A program made the position numbers and the translations under genes. The notes below the pieces were generated by a model. It searched no databases. It saw only the letters and a program-made list of their open reading frames with translations, and was not told the origin of the DNA. Below, in pieces: positions 19,397-27,827 of a DNA stretch of 64,000 nucleotides; within the stretch, counting starts at the first letter, position 1; each line of letters begins with the position of its first letter. Location of the stretch: positions 5,580,001-5,644,000 of the forward strand of contig NZ_CP125295.1 in the NCBI RefSeq assembly GCF_030412785.1. The letters are read 5' to 3'. This stretch comes from Paraburkholderia sabiae (lineage in GTDB: Bacteria > Pseudomonadota > Gammaproteobacteria > Burkholderiales > Burkholderiaceae).

Positions 19397-19707
19397 CCAC
19401 GAAGCAGATCGAAGTGTCGATCCTTGGCCAGCCCTATCGTCTCGCCTGCTCGCCGGAAACGGAAGCGGCGCTGCTCGAAGCGGTGGCGCGTGTCGACGCC
19501 GAGATGAACCGGATCCGCTCGAACAGCAACGTGCGCGGCCAGGACCGTATCGCGGTGATGGCGGCCTTGTCGCTGGCATCGGAACTGCTTAGGCTGCAAG
19601 CCAGCGTGCGACACGGAGAATCATTTCCCGCCGAAGAAATCCGGCGTACAATGCATCAAATGAACGAGCAGCTGGGCACTGTGATTCAACAGTACAGCGT
19701 GCAGTAA
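19393..19707 (+). CDS. zapA: Cell division protein ZapA
   Basis: Binds and bundles FtsZ filaments at the Z-ring. At 104 residues it has the normal length, with the N-terminal globular segment MTTKQIEVSILGQPYRLACS and a long C-terminal helix (DRIAVMAALSLASELLRLQ). The ATG at 19393 overlaps the stop of the preceding coiled-coil gene. Immediately downstream are a hairpin and the 6S RNA gene, the order known from many proteobacteria. Confidence 0.95.
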   Translation: MTTKQIEVSILGQPYRLACSPETEAALLEAVARVDAEMNRIRSNSNVRGQDRIAVMAALSLASELLRLQASVRHGESFPAEEIRRTMHQMNEQLGTVIQQYSVQ

Positions 19708-19717
19708 AAAGAATTCG

Positions 19718-19748
19718 ATGGGCTTGATTGTTGTTCGATCAGGCCCAT
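19718..19748 (+). terminator. Hairpin after zapA
   Basis: ATGGGCTTGAT pairs with ATCAGGCCCAT (one G-U pair) around a 9-nt loop, 10 bases after zapA. The following bases are not a clean T run, so this may be a weak terminator or a 3'-end processing signal ahead of 6S RNA. Confidence 0.5.
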
Positions 19749-19771
19749 GTTGTAGAGCAAACGTTTTTAAG

Positions 19772-19950
19772 CTTCCCTGCCTGGTTCGCCAAGGTCATAT
19801 ATTCCTTGAACCAATGCTATATGCACGGTTGCGGAAATTTGTAGCACGGGCGTGCGCGTCACTCAGTCTGATGTACCCGAAGTGCTGCTAACTGCGACCA
19901 ATTCTGAACCTCAGGTTCAGGATGCCGGCCTAGCGGCTAAGGCGGGGACC
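19772..19950 (+). ncRNA. ssrS: 6S RNA
   Basis: The segment starting CTTCCCTGCCTGGTTCGCC and closing with CCTCAGGTTCAGGATGCCGG then GGCGGGGACC carries the conserved closing-stem sequences of 6S RNA. A central bubble, the mimic of an open promoter, lies between them. 6S RNA sequesters the sigma-70 RNA polymerase holoenzyme in stationary phase. It sits directly after zapA, its usual neighbour, and before a strong terminator. The exact 5' and 3' ends are estimated within about 10 bases. Confidence 0.9.
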
Positions 19951-19956
19951 CATACG

Positions 19957-19988
19957 AACGGCATCGGACTTTGTCCGATGCCGTTTTT
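19957..19988 (+). terminator. Intrinsic terminator of 6S RNA
   Basis: CGGCATCGGA at 19959-19968 pairs perfectly with TCCGATGCCG at 19974-19983 around a 5-nt loop, followed by TTTTT. Confidence 0.93.
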
Positions 19989-20046
19989 CTTTGTGCGTTC
20001 GACGAACACTTCTCCCCTTCAAGTTCATTCACGCTCAATCCGACTC

Positions 20047-20517
20047 ATGCGCTACTGGCTGATGAAGTCCGAACCGGACGAAGCAAGCATCGACGACCTC
20101 GCGAAAGCGCCGCAGCACACGCTGCCATGGACAGGCGTGCGCAACTATCAGGCGCGCAACTTCATGCGCGACATCATGAAGATCGGCGACGGCGTGCTGT
20201 TCTATCACTCCAGTTGCCCGGAGCCAGGCATTGCGGGCATCGCCGAGGTATCGTCGACGCCCTACCCCGACCCGACGCAGTTCGATTCGAAGAGCCCGTA
20301 CTACGATGAGAAGTCGTCGCAGGAGACGCCGCGCTGGACGCTCGTCGACGTCGTGTTCAAGAAGAAGATCAAGCTGATTCCGCTGGCCGAGTTGCGCGAG
20401 CATCCCGAACTCGCCGACATGCGTGTGCTCGCGAAGGGCAACCGTCTGTCGATCACGCCCGTCACGGAAGCCGAGTGGGCTTTCATCACGAAGCAGCTTG
20501 CGAAGCGCGCGGCCTGA
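20047..20517 (+). CDS. EVE domain protein
   Basis: A 156-residue protein made of one EVE (PUA-like) domain: MRYWLMKSEPDEASIDDL, WTGVRNYQARNFMRDIM, GDGVLFYHSSCPEPGIAG, and the C-terminal RLSITPVTEAEW. EVE domains are thought to bind modified bases or RNA; the ligand of this protein is unknown. The ATG at 20047 marks the family start, 58 bases after the 6S terminator. The 220 bases after it, up to 20737, show no gene. Confidence 0.92.
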   Translation: MRYWLMKSEPDEASIDDLAKAPQHTLPWTGVRNYQARNFMRDIMKIGDGVLFYHSSCPEPGIAGIAEVSSTPYPDPTQFDSKSPYYDEKSSQETPRWTLVDVVFKKKIKLIPLAELREHPELADMRVLAKGNRLSITPVTEAEWAFITKQLAKRAA

Positions 20518-20737
20518 GCACCTGAAGAACGCATACGTTCATGCGGCATCGCGTCGCGCGTGTGCGTGCCGATTCGTTTGAAACGACATTCGAAGAGAAA
20601 CTCGGGGAACCAGACGACCCTTTCAGGCGCCTAACCGCCTCGCAAGCGTCATGCCACGCGCGCCGCTCAATTGGATGCGGCCACGCGTGCGCCGATGATG
20701 CATGCATGCACAACCTGCTCAACGAAGGAGTCGAACA

Positions 20738-21460
20738 ATGATGAAGAAATCCGCGCTCGTGTGGGCGCTCGCGGCGCCGCTCGCTCTCGCGTTCATGTCC
20801 ACCGCGGCCAATGCGCAAACCGTTGTGCAGCAGTATCAACCGGCTGGCGTGCTGTCGCTGAACGCGCAGGCGAGCGCCGAGGTACCGCAGGATGTCGTCG
20901 ATATCACGCTGTTCTACGAGCAGGAAGCGAACGATCCGTCGTCGTTGACGGGCACGTTGAACCAGCATGCCGACCAGGCGCTGCAAAAGGCCAAGGGTGT
21001 CAGCGGCGTGACGGCGCGCACGGGTTCGTTCTCGATCTATCCGTCGACGGATCGTGATGGACGCATCTCCGCATGGCGCGGCCGCACGGAGATCGTGCTG
21101 GAGTCGCATGACTTCGCGGCGGCGTCGAAGCTCGCGGGACAACTGTCGTCGATCATGCAGGTTGGGAATGTGCAGTTTTCGCTGTCGCCGGAAGCTCAGC
21201 GTGCCGCCGAACAGAAGCTGACGGGGCAGGCGATTGCTTCCTTCAAGCAGCAGGCTAGTGCTTCTTCACAGGCTTTTGGGTACAGCGGATATACGATCCG
21301 CGAAGTGAATGTCGGGCATAGTGGCGGCGTTTCGCCGCGGCCTGTGATGATGATGAGCATGCGGTCGGATGTTAGTGCCAAGGCGGCTGCGCCTGTGCCT
21401 GTTGAAGGTGGCACTTCTACTGTGACCGTTAACGTTTCTGGGTCTGTGCAGATGAAGTGA
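20738..21460 (+). CDS. SIMPL (DUF541) periplasmic protein
   Basis: A 240-residue exported protein with an N-terminal signal peptide (MMKKSALVWALAAPLALAFM, cleavage after AANA near residue 26). The DUF541/SIMPL domain is recognised from GVLSLNAQASAEVPQDVVDI and the terminal VTVNVSGSVQMK strand. Family members include oxidative-stress-related periplasmic or outer-membrane proteins; the role here is undefined. AAGGAG lies about 10 bases before the ATG pair at 20738/20741. Its 3' end abuts inverted-repeat element A. Confidence 0.88.
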   Translation: MMKKSALVWALAAPLALAFMSTAANAQTVVQQYQPAGVLSLNAQASAEVPQDVVDITLFYEQEANDPSSLTGTLNQHADQALQKAKGVSGVTARTGSFSIYPSTDRDGRISAWRGRTEIVLESHDFAAASKLAGQLSSIMQVGNVQFSLSPEAQRAAEQKLTGQAIASFKQQASASSQAFGYSGYTIREVNVGHSGGVSPRPVMMMSMRSDVSAKAAAPVPVEGGTSTVTVNVSGSVQMK

Positions 21461-21493
21461 TTTTTTTGTCTGCGACGCAGTCGCCATTCTGGT

Positions 21494-21528
21494 TTTTTGC
21501 TTTTTGCTTTTTGCTTTTTGCTTTTTGC
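21494..21528 (+). repeat. Five tandem copies of TTTTTGC
   Basis: A perfect heptamer array inside the left flank of element A. The matching flank on the right (around 22195-22210) has only degenerate copies, so the array probably expanded by slippage on one side. Confidence 0.9.
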
Positions 21529-21534
21529 TGCGCT

Positions 21535-21636
21535 GGCATCCGCGGTTTCGTAGCGGTTTGCTAGCGTCGCCCCTGTGCGGGGCGGCACCTACTTTTCTTT
21601 GCAGCGGCAAAGAAAAGTAGGCAAAAGAAAGCCGCT
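21535..21636 (+). repeat. 102-bp family repeat, copy A1
   Basis: Runs from GGCATCCGCG to AAAGCCGCT. It contains the small hairpin CCCCTGTGCGGGG and the large one, CCTACTTTTCTTTGC-AGCG-GCAAAGAAAAGTAGG split as 15-4-15 at 21588-21621. Confidence 0.95.
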
Positions 21637-22080
21637 CACACCGCTAATTCTGGTGTTTGCCTGCGGGCCCCCGAAGGGTCCCGTACTCCACACGGCATCG
21701 CATCTTTCCACGCGTGTTGCCAGCGCCTTGAACAGGCGCATCACCCACTTCAATCACCCGTTGCGCAGCCAGTGGCAGCGACTCGTCCGCGCCGCCCAGG
21801 TGGCAAACTGTGTGTAGGTTGCCGCGCCTGATGCGTTGGCGCTTCTACGACACCGATCCCGCTTTTCAGTCCGGAGTGGTGCACTTGCGGCGCGACCGCC
21901 TGCACACAGTTTGCCACCTGGGCGGCCGTGGACTGCCTGGTAACGCGGTAAGTGGCGCGGGCGTGCGAAGCGGGTGATGCGTGCAGTTAGCACGCTGGCA
22001 ACGGGCACGAAAAAGTGTGTTGCCGCACGAAGGACGGGGACGTTGAGAGCCCCTGGGCAAACACAAGAATTGGCGGTGTG

Positions 22081-22182
22081 AGCGGCTTTCTTTTGCCTAC
22101 TTTTCTTTGCCGCTGCAAAGAAAAGTAGGTGCCGCCCCGCACAGGGGCAACGCTAGCAAACCGCTACGAAACCGCGGATGCC
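22081..22182 (-). repeat. 102-bp family repeat, copy A2
   Basis: Inverted partner of A1, same length, with the 15-4-15 stem intact. Confidence 0.95.
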
Positions 22183-22249
22183 AGCGAAGAAGAAAAGCGA
22201 AAAGCAAAAACCAGAATAGCGACTAGCGTCGCAGACAAAAAAAAGCGGA

Positions 22250-23155
22250 TTAACTCGCGCCCACAGTACGAGCCGCCTCACGCCCATTCCGCCGATAAGC
22301 CCACAACAACATAACAACACCAGCGATGATCATAGGCAACGACAACCACTGCCCCATGGACAACCCAAGCGCGAGCAGCCCAAGAAAATCATCCGGCTCG
22401 CGAGCAAACTCGACGGTAAACCGCGCCAGGCCGTAGCCAATGAGAAACACAGCAGAAGCAGCCCCAACAGGCCGCGGCTTCCGCGAAAAGAACCAAAGCA
22501 CGAGAAACAGCACGACACCTTCGAGAGCAATCTCATACAACTGCGACGGATGCCGCGGCAGCATGTGATATTGCGCGAACACATCGGCGAGATGCCATTG
22601 CGCAGCCTGCGCCGGATGCGCAGCAAGCCAACCCGCGTCTTCGTTCGCGGCACCCGGGAACAGCATCGCCCAAGGCGCATCGGGCGACGTCACGCGCCCC
22701 CACAACTCGCCATTGATGAAGTTCCCAAGCCGCCCCGCCGCGAGACCCGTCGGCACCATCGGCGCGACGAAGTCCGTCACCTGCAGCCACGTACGCTTGC
22801 GCTGCCACGCGAACAGGATCATCGCGAGCGTCACGCCGAGAAAGCCGCCGTGGAACGACATGCCGCCTTCCCAGACCTTGAAGACATCGAGAGGATGCGC
22901 GAAGTACCAGCTCGCCTTGTAGAACAGCACGTAGCCAAGACGACCGCCGAGGATCGTGCCGAGCACGCCGTAGAACAGCATGTCGTCGATGTCCTTCGGG
23001 GTCCAGCCTTGCGCGGCGACATGCGGCAGACGCAGCCGCAGTCGGCCCACGACGATCGCCATGACGAAGGCGACCAGATACATCAGGCCGTACCAGCGGA
23101 CGGCGAGCGGCCCCAGATGGATGGCGACGGGATCGAAATTCGGGTGGATGTGCAT
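22250..23155 (-). CDS. lgt: Prolipoprotein diacylglyceryl transferase
   Basis: Inner-membrane enzyme that attaches diacylglycerol to the lipobox cysteine of prelipoproteins. It has 301 residues and about seven membrane helices. The Lgt signature [14 protein letters not shown] is present near the middle, with [10 protein letters not shown] and the N-terminal [13 protein letters not shown] motif. Its stop codon lies within 5 bases of the outer arm of element A. The upstream gap to the LysR gene is short and shows nothing further. Confidence 0.97.
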   Translation of the reverse strand: MHIHPNFDPVAIHLGPLAVRWYGLMYLVAFVMAIVVGRLRLRLPHVAAQGWTPKDIDDMLFYGVLGTILGGRLGYVLFYKASWYFAHPLDVFKVWEGGMSFHGGFLGVTLAMILFAWQRKRTWLQVTDFVAPMVPTGLAAGRLGNFINGELWGRVTSPDAPWAMLFPGAANEDAGWLAAHPAQAAQWHLADVFAQYHMLPRHPSQLYEIALEGVVLFLVLWFFSRKPRPVGAASAVFLIGYGLARFTVEFAREPDDFLGLLALGLSMGQWLSLPMIIAGVVMLLWAYRRNGREAARTVGAS

Positions 23156-23225
23156 CGTATCGTTATAGGGGTTCGGGGATTCTGAAGCTCAAGCGCATTG
23201 GACGCGCGTAACGGCAAAGCGTTCG

Positions 23226-24179
23226 CTAGCCGGCAAGCATATCGGCGTGCGCGCGCACGATGTCGATGAAACCGGCCAGCACGGGACTCACCTCAGCCGT
23301 GCGCCACACGAGCCCCGTGACGACAGCAGGCACCGCCTCGCGCAACGGACGATACACCACGCCCGTGCGCCGCAGGTTACGCAGCGATTGCGGCACGAGT
23401 GCGACGCCCATGCCCGCCGACACGAGGCTTACGATCGTCTGCATCTGGATCGCTTCCTGGCCGATGCGCGGCGTGAGTCCCGCTGCGCCGTAGCAATCCA
23501 TAATGATGTCATAAAAGCCTGGCGCCAGACGCCTTGGAAAAACGACCAGCGGTGCATCGCCCGCTTGCGCGAGGCTCAAGGGCTCATCGCGCCATTCGGC
23601 GGCAGCCTGCTCGCGGCTTTCGATCCGCGCCGCCATTTCCGTCGACATCGCAATCACCAGCGGCTCGCGCGCGAGCGGCAGCCACGACAGCTGCGATGCG
23701 TAACGCGGCGGCGGCGGTCCGATCACGAGGCCCGCGTCGATGCGCCCCGCCACCAGTTCGTCGATCTGCACGTCGCTCGTCGCTTCGAGCAGTTCGAGCC
23801 GCACGCGCGCATGCCGCGTGCCGAACTCGCGCAACAGCGGCGGCAAGAGACCGTAATCAGCCGTCGACACGAATGCCAGCGACAGCACGCCCGCCTCGCC
23901 CCGCGCGAGACTCTGCGCCAGCGGCCGCAGCCCTTCCGCGCTCGCGAGCAATCTGCGAACCTCCGGCAGCAGGTCTGCGCCGACGGGCGTCAGCTCGACC
24001 GAGCGCTTCGTGCGCGCGAACAGTTCGACGCCGAGCGTGTCTTCGAGCGCGCGAATGGCCTGCGACAGCGGCGGCTGCGTCATCGACAGCCGCGCCGCCG
24101 CGCGTCCGAAGTGCTTCTCTTCGGCGACGGTCACGAAGTAGCGCAGCTGGCGCAGATCGGGTATCGAAGGCAGACTCAT
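23226..24179 (-). CDS. LysR-family transcriptional regulator, divergent from ilvD
   Basis: A 317-residue regulator. The N-terminal winged HTH covers about residues 8-66 (LRQLRYFVTVAEEKHFGRAA, MTQPPLSQAIRALEDTLGVELF), followed by a type 2 periplasmic-like effector domain. It faces ilvD across 158 bases that are unusually AT-rich for this window. That layout suggests it controls ilvD and perhaps itself, with an intermediate or product as coinducer; this is inference. The ligand cannot be read from sequence. Confidence 0.9.
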   Translation of the reverse strand: MSLPSIPDLRQLRYFVTVAEEKHFGRAAARLSMTQPPLSQAIRALEDTLGVELFARTKRSVELTPVGADLLPEVRRLLASAEGLRPLAQSLARGEAGVLSLAFVSTADYGLLPPLLREFGTRHARVRLELLEATSDVQIDELVAGRIDAGLVIGPPPPRYASQLSWLPLAREPLVIAMSTEMAARIESREQAAAEWRDEPLSLAQAGDAPLVVFPRRLAPGFYDIIMDCYGAAGLTPRIGQEAIQMQTIVSLVSAGMGVALVPQSLRNLRRTGVVYRPLREAVPAVVTGLVWRTAEVSPVLAGFIDIVRAHADMLAG

Positions 24180-24337
24180 TGATACATTTTACGACCTAAT
24201 AGGCCATGAATAATATATTGGACATTCGTTTGCACAAACTCCATTCTTGTCCCACGCGCCGCCCGACCTAGACTAAAGAACTGCGCCGGAAGCCACGAGC
24301 AAGGCGGCGCATACCAAAACAACTGATGGAGCTCCCC
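24180..24337. promoter_or_regulatory. Divergent AT-rich control region between the LysR gene and ilvD
   Basis: Contains ATTTTACGACCTAATAGG and ATGAATAATATATTGGAC around 24187-24223, much richer in A and T than the flanking genes. A TTGGAC at about 24218 could be a -35 element. A LysR binding site (T-N11-A type) is expected here, but I cannot single one out with confidence. Confidence 0.4.
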
Positions 24338-26011
24338 ATGCCGTACAACCGTCGTTCGAAGAACATCACGCAAGGCGTCGCGCGTTCGCCGAACCGCTCG
24401 ATGTATTACGCGCTCGGCTATCAGAAGGCAGACTTCGACAAGCCTATGATCGGCATCGCCAACGGCCACTCGACCATCACGCCGTGCAACGCGGGCCTGC
24501 AACGCCTCGCCGACGCCGCCGTCGAAGCCGTCAAGCGCAGCGACGCGAATCCGCAGACCTTCGGTACGCCGACCATTTCGGACGGCATGTCAATGGGCAC
24601 GGAAGGCATGAAGTACTCGCTCGTGTCGCGCGAAGTGATCGCCGACTGTATCGAGACCTGCGTGCAGGGCCAGTGGATGGACGGCGTCGTCGTGATCGGC
24701 GGCTGCGACAAGAACATGCCGGGCGGCATGATCGGCCTCGCGCGCATGAATGTCCCCGGCATCTACATTTATGGAGGGACGATCAGGCCGGGCAACTGGA
24801 AAGGCATCGACCTGACCATCGTGTCGTCGTTCGAAGCGGTGGGCGAATTCACAGCGGGCCGCATGTCGCAGGAAGACTTCGAAGGTGTCGAACAGAACGC
24901 CTGCCCGACCACGGGCTCGTGCGGCGGCATGTACACGGCCAACACGATGAGTTCTTCGTTCGAGGCGCTCGGCATGTCGCTGATGTATTCGTCGACGATG
25001 GCGAACCCCGACCAGGAGAAAGTGGATTCGGCCGCCGAGTCTGCGCGCGTGCTGGTCGAGGCTGTCAAGATAGATCTCAAGCCGCGCGACATCATCACGA
25101 AGAAGTCGATCGAAAACGCCGTCGCGCTGATCATGGCGACGGGCGGCTCGACGAATGCCGTGCTCCACTATCTGGCGATCGCGCATGCGGCGGAAGTCGC
25201 ATGGACGATCGAGGACTTCGAGCGCATGCGCAAGAAAGTGCCCGTCATCTGCGATCTGAAGCCCTCGGGCAAGTACGTTGCGACCGATTTGCACAAGGCA
25301 GGCGGCATCCCGCAGGTGCTCAAGCTGCTGCTCGACGCGGGCATGCTGCATGGCGACTGCATGACGATCACGGGCAAGACGATCGCCGAGGAACTGAAGG
25401 ACGTGCCCAGCAAACCGCGCGCGGACCAGAAGGTCATCTATCCGATCGACAAGGCGCTCTACAGCGAAGGCCATCTCGCGATCCTCAAGGGCAACCTCGC
25501 GGAAGACGGCGCGGTCGCGAAGATCACCGGCCTGAAGAACCCGGTCATCACCGGCCCGGCGCGCGTGTTCGACGACGAACAAAGCGCGATGGAAGCGATT
25601 CTCGCCGACAAGATCAAGGCGGGCGACGTCGTCGTGTTGCGCTATCTCGGCCCGCAAGGCGGTCCGGGGATGCCGGAAATGCTCGCGCCGACGTCGGCGA
25701 TCATCGGCAAGGGATTGGGGGAATCCGTCGGCCTCATCACCGATGGCCGCTTCTCGGGCGGCACGTGGGGCATGGTCGTGGGACACGTTGCGCCGGAAGC
25801 GTTCGTCGGCGGCACGATCGCGCTCGTTCAGGAAGGCGACTCGATCACCATCGACGCGCACAAGCTGCTCTTGCAACTGAACGTCGACGACGGCGAACTG
25901 CAGCGCCGACGCGGCGCGTGGAAGCAACCTGCGCCGCGCTACACGCGGGGCGTGCTGGCCAAGTTCGCGGCGCTCGCGAAACCGGCCAACAAGGGCGCCG
26001 TCACGGGTTGA
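24338..26011 (+). CDS. ilvD: Dihydroxy-acid dehydratase
   Basis: Dehydrates 2,3-dihydroxy-3-methyl acids in valine, leucine and isoleucine synthesis. It has 557 residues. Fe-S ligands expected from the family are present: Cys50 ([10 protein letters not shown]), Cys123 ([11 protein letters not shown]) and Cys195 ([15 protein letters not shown]). The C-terminal [21 protein letters not shown] motif is intact. I use the ATG at 24338 because GGAG stands 8 bases before it; an ATG at 24326 would add four residues. The gene stands alone with its divergent LysR regulator. Confidence 0.96.
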   Translation: MPYNRRSKNITQGVARSPNRSMYYALGYQKADFDKPMIGIANGHSTITPCNAGLQRLADAAVEAVKRSDANPQTFGTPTISDGMSMGTEGMKYSLVSREVIADCIETCVQGQWMDGVVVIGGCDKNMPGGMIGLARMNVPGIYIYGGTIRPGNWKGIDLTIVSSFEAVGEFTAGRMSQEDFEGVEQNACPTTGSCGGMYTANTMSSSFEALGMSLMYSSTMANPDQEKVDSAAESARVLVEAVKIDLKPRDIITKKSIENAVALIMATGGSTNAVLHYLAIAHAAEVAWTIEDFERMRKKVPVICDLKPSGKYVATDLHKAGGIPQVLKLLLDAGMLHGDCMTITGKTIAEELKDVPSKPRADQKVIYPIDKALYSEGHLAILKGNLAEDGAVAKITGLKNPVITGPARVFDDEQSAMEAILADKIKAGDVVVLRYLGPQGGPGMPEMLAPTSAIIGKGLGESVGLITDGRFSGGTWGMVVGHVAPEAFVGGTIALVQEGDSITIDAHKLLLQLNVDDGELQRRRGAWKQPAPRYTRGVLAKFAALAKPANKGAVTG

Positions 26012-26084
26012 TCCTGCTGCGTTCGGTGCGCGCCGCGACTGACGCGGCGCAGCATCGTCATGCTGCAGGCAACGCTTCGATCGA

Positions 26085-26118
26085 CAAAGGGGCACACGGA
26101 TCGCCGTGTGCCCCTTTG
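26085..26118 (+). terminator. 15-bp perfect hairpin after ilvD, abutting the next promoter
   Basis: CAAAGGGGCACACGG at 26085-26099 pairs exactly with CCGTGTGCCCCTTTG at 26104-26118 around a 4-nt loop. A consensus -10 TATAAT follows at 26123-26128 and probably serves the cytochrome gene. Confidence 0.8.
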
Positions 26119-26170
26119 CTCTTATAATGCGTCCACCACGAGCCGGGCACAGTCACCGGCGGAGACCATA

Positions 26171-26497
26171 ATGAAATCGAAGTCGTATGCGGCATTCCTG
26201 CTGGCAGGCACTTTGGCATTCACCGGCGCAGCGAGCGCGGAACCGGCTCAAGGGCTTGCGCTCGCACAGAAACAGAACTGCATGAGCTGCCATTCGGTGA
26301 CGCGGCAATTCATGGGACCGTCGCTGCACGATGTCGCCGCGAAATACGCGTCCCGCAGCGACGCCGTCCACTACCTCACGCGCAAGATCCTCGATGGCAG
26401 CGCGGGCGTCTGGGGCACCGTACCGATGCCCGCGAACACCCAGCTCACACCCGACGAAGCCACCTCGCTGGCAAGCTGGATCCTCACGCTCAAATAA
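26171..26497 (+). CDS. Small class I cytochrome c (c551/c552 type)
   Basis: A 108-residue exported monoheme cytochrome. The signal peptide ends at about residue 23 (GAASA). Heme attachment is CMSCH at residues 37-41, and the likely axial Met86 lies in GTVPMPANTQL. The size and spacing fit a periplasmic electron carrier to an oxidase or other terminal reductase; the partner is not encoded nearby. GGAGA precedes the ATG at 26171. It converges on DUF2486. Confidence 0.92.
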   Translation: MKSKSYAAFLLAGTLAFTGAASAEPAQGLALAQKQNCMSCHSVTRQFMGPSLHDVAAKYASRSDAVHYLTRKILDGSAGVWGTVPMPANTQLTPDEATSLASWILTLK

Positions 26498-26515
26498 TCT
26501 CCCGCGACGCCCGGC

Positions 26516-27271
26516 CTACTTCTTTGTCGTCGAGTTGCCGAGTTCTTCGCGGATCGCCTCGCGCACCCAGCTGAGCATCTCCGTTTCCAGCGCGAGCGCC
26601 ACTTCCCGGGTGATCTGATTGACGAGCCAGGTCGTGTGATCCTGGAACGCGTCGCGGCAGCGCGCCTCGATCAGATTCCGCCCATCCCCTTTCAGATACG
26701 TCGCAAAACGGCCGCGCAGACGCTCGGCCAGGACGTCGGCATCGTAGTCGGAATTGACGGCGGGCGCGCCCGCGTGCTCCGGCTGCGTCGAAGTCGAACT
26801 CAGATCGGGCGGCGCGACATAGCGCTCTGCCGTCGAGCCCGAGGTGAACTCCGCTTCACCCGGCACGAATTGCGCGGGTTCGCGTGCGGGTGCATGCGAC
26901 GCTTCGGGCGCGTGCTGCGCGGCGGATTCCTCAGGCTGAAGCGCGTGCTGGCTCAGATCGTCCGGCGATTCGTAGATGGAATCGAGCAGCGGCACGTCGT
27001 CATCGTCGGCGTGAGGCGCTGCCGGTTCGGCTTGCGCCGATGGCTGTGGTGCGGCCTCGTGCTCGTCGTGACGTGCTTCATGTTCCGAGGCATGTTCCAC
27101 TTCATGCTCGCCCCCATGCGCCGACCGATGCTTGCGTGCATGCGAACCGTCATGCTCATGCGAACCGCCACGCTTGCCGCGCCTGCTCTTCGCATGCGGG
27201 TCGTGACCCGTCTCCATCACGTCGGTCAGAAGGGGGATGTCTTGATCGGAAGAGTCGGAAGAATGGGACAC
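26516..27271 (-). CDS. DUF2486 family protein with histidine-rich low-complexity region
   Basis: A 251-residue protein that opens MSHSSDSSDQDIPLLTDVME and repeats a similar DDDVPLLDSIYE near residue 93. Between them is a stretch very rich in His, Glu and Ala (about residues 38-74). The C-terminal 80 residues are ordered and helical (AERLRGRFATYLKGDGRNLI, VNQITREVALALETEM). It matches the Burkholderia-group DUF2486 family located beside holC. No signal peptide or known catalytic motif is seen; the function is unknown. The His-rich part could bind metal, which is a guess from composition. Confidence 0.82.
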   Translation of the reverse strand: MSHSSDSSDQDIPLLTDVMETGHDPHAKSRRGKRGGSHEHDGSHARKHRSAHGGEHEVEHASEHEARHDEHEAAPQPSAQAEPAAPHADDDDVPLLDSIYESPDDLSQHALQPEESAAQHAPEASHAPAREPAQFVPGEAEFTSGSTAERYVAPPDLSSTSTQPEHAGAPAVNSDYDADVLAERLRGRFATYLKGDGRNLIEARCRDAFQDHTTWLVNQITREVALALETEMLSWVREAIREELGNSTTKK

Positions 27272-27364
27272 GAAAACACTCCCTTTTTAGATCGGACGCG
27301 CCAATTCTGCGCCTATCGCACGCGACCGCGGGACAAGACCGCGCATCGAGCGGACAGAAACCGG

Positions 27365-27781
27365 TCAGGCGTCCTGCTTGTAGTTGTTCAAAGCATAGCC
27401 GCGATCGCGATAGAAGCGATAGCGGTCGCGCCCCGCAGCCAGTTCGTCGGGTGCGTTGCCGACGATTTCCAGCAGACGCTCAAAGCGCGCGAACTGCGCC
27501 GGCACGGTCGCGCCCAGATTTAACAGTATCTGATGATGCGGCACGTCGTCGAGCGACGACGTCAGCACGACGGGCGTTTGCGCCGCGATCGGGCTCGCCG
27601 CGAGGCAGTGCGGGATGAAATCGAGTGCGGAGAAGGTCCACAACTGCTCGTCGAACGCGCGCAGACGGGGCGGCTCGGCCAGCACGATGAGCGGCTGGCC
27701 GGCCTGATACGCCTTGCGCACGAGACGGCACGCGTACAGCAGCGAATCGCCGACGTTCGAATGAAAGTCGATTCGGGTCAT
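27365..27781 (-). CDS. holC: DNA polymerase III subunit chi
   Basis: A 138-residue clamp-loader accessory subunit that links polymerase III to SSB. The family pattern is seen in MTRIDFHSNVGDSLLYACRL near the start, LWTFSALDFIPHC in the middle and RDRYRFYRDRGYALNNY at the end. The ATG at 27781 was chosen since the family begins with MTRIDF and AGGA precedes it. It lies 46 bases after pepA, the conserved pepA-holC order. Confidence 0.93.
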   Translation of the reverse strand: MTRIDFHSNVGDSLLYACRLVRKAYQAGQPLIVLAEPPRLRAFDEQLWTFSALDFIPHCLAASPIAAQTPVVLTSSLDDVPHHQILLNLGATVPAQFARFERLLEIVGNAPDELAAGRDRYRFYRDRGYALNNYKQDA

Positions 27782-27827
27782 CGGCGATCCTGCTTCACTG
27801 CGTTGCGCGTGATCCAACTGCTATACG

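Larger units (their letters stand above)
21461..22245. repeat. Palindromic intergenic element A (785 bp)
   Basis: Fills the whole gap between the convergent SIMPL and lgt genes. The outermost arms are TTTTTTTGTCTGCGACGC at about 21461-21478 and its near-complement at 22228-22245. Inside come a stretch sharing ATTCTGG and TTTTTGC, then the 102-bp family repeats at 21535-21636 and 22081-22182. Inner complementary pieces are GCCGCCCAGGTGGCAAACTG (about 21796) against CAGTTTGCCACCTGGGCGGC (about 21905). The centre differs from the centres of elements B, C and D. No credible coding frame is seen. Confidence 0.85.

Noticed and set aside
21461..22245. Element A as an insertion sequence
   Set aside because: No transposase-like frame is present; only a non-autonomous or non-mobile nature can be considered.
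24590..26095. Long minus-strand frame opposite ilvD
   Set aside because: ilvD on the other strand is complete and conserved; this frame shows only antisense bias.
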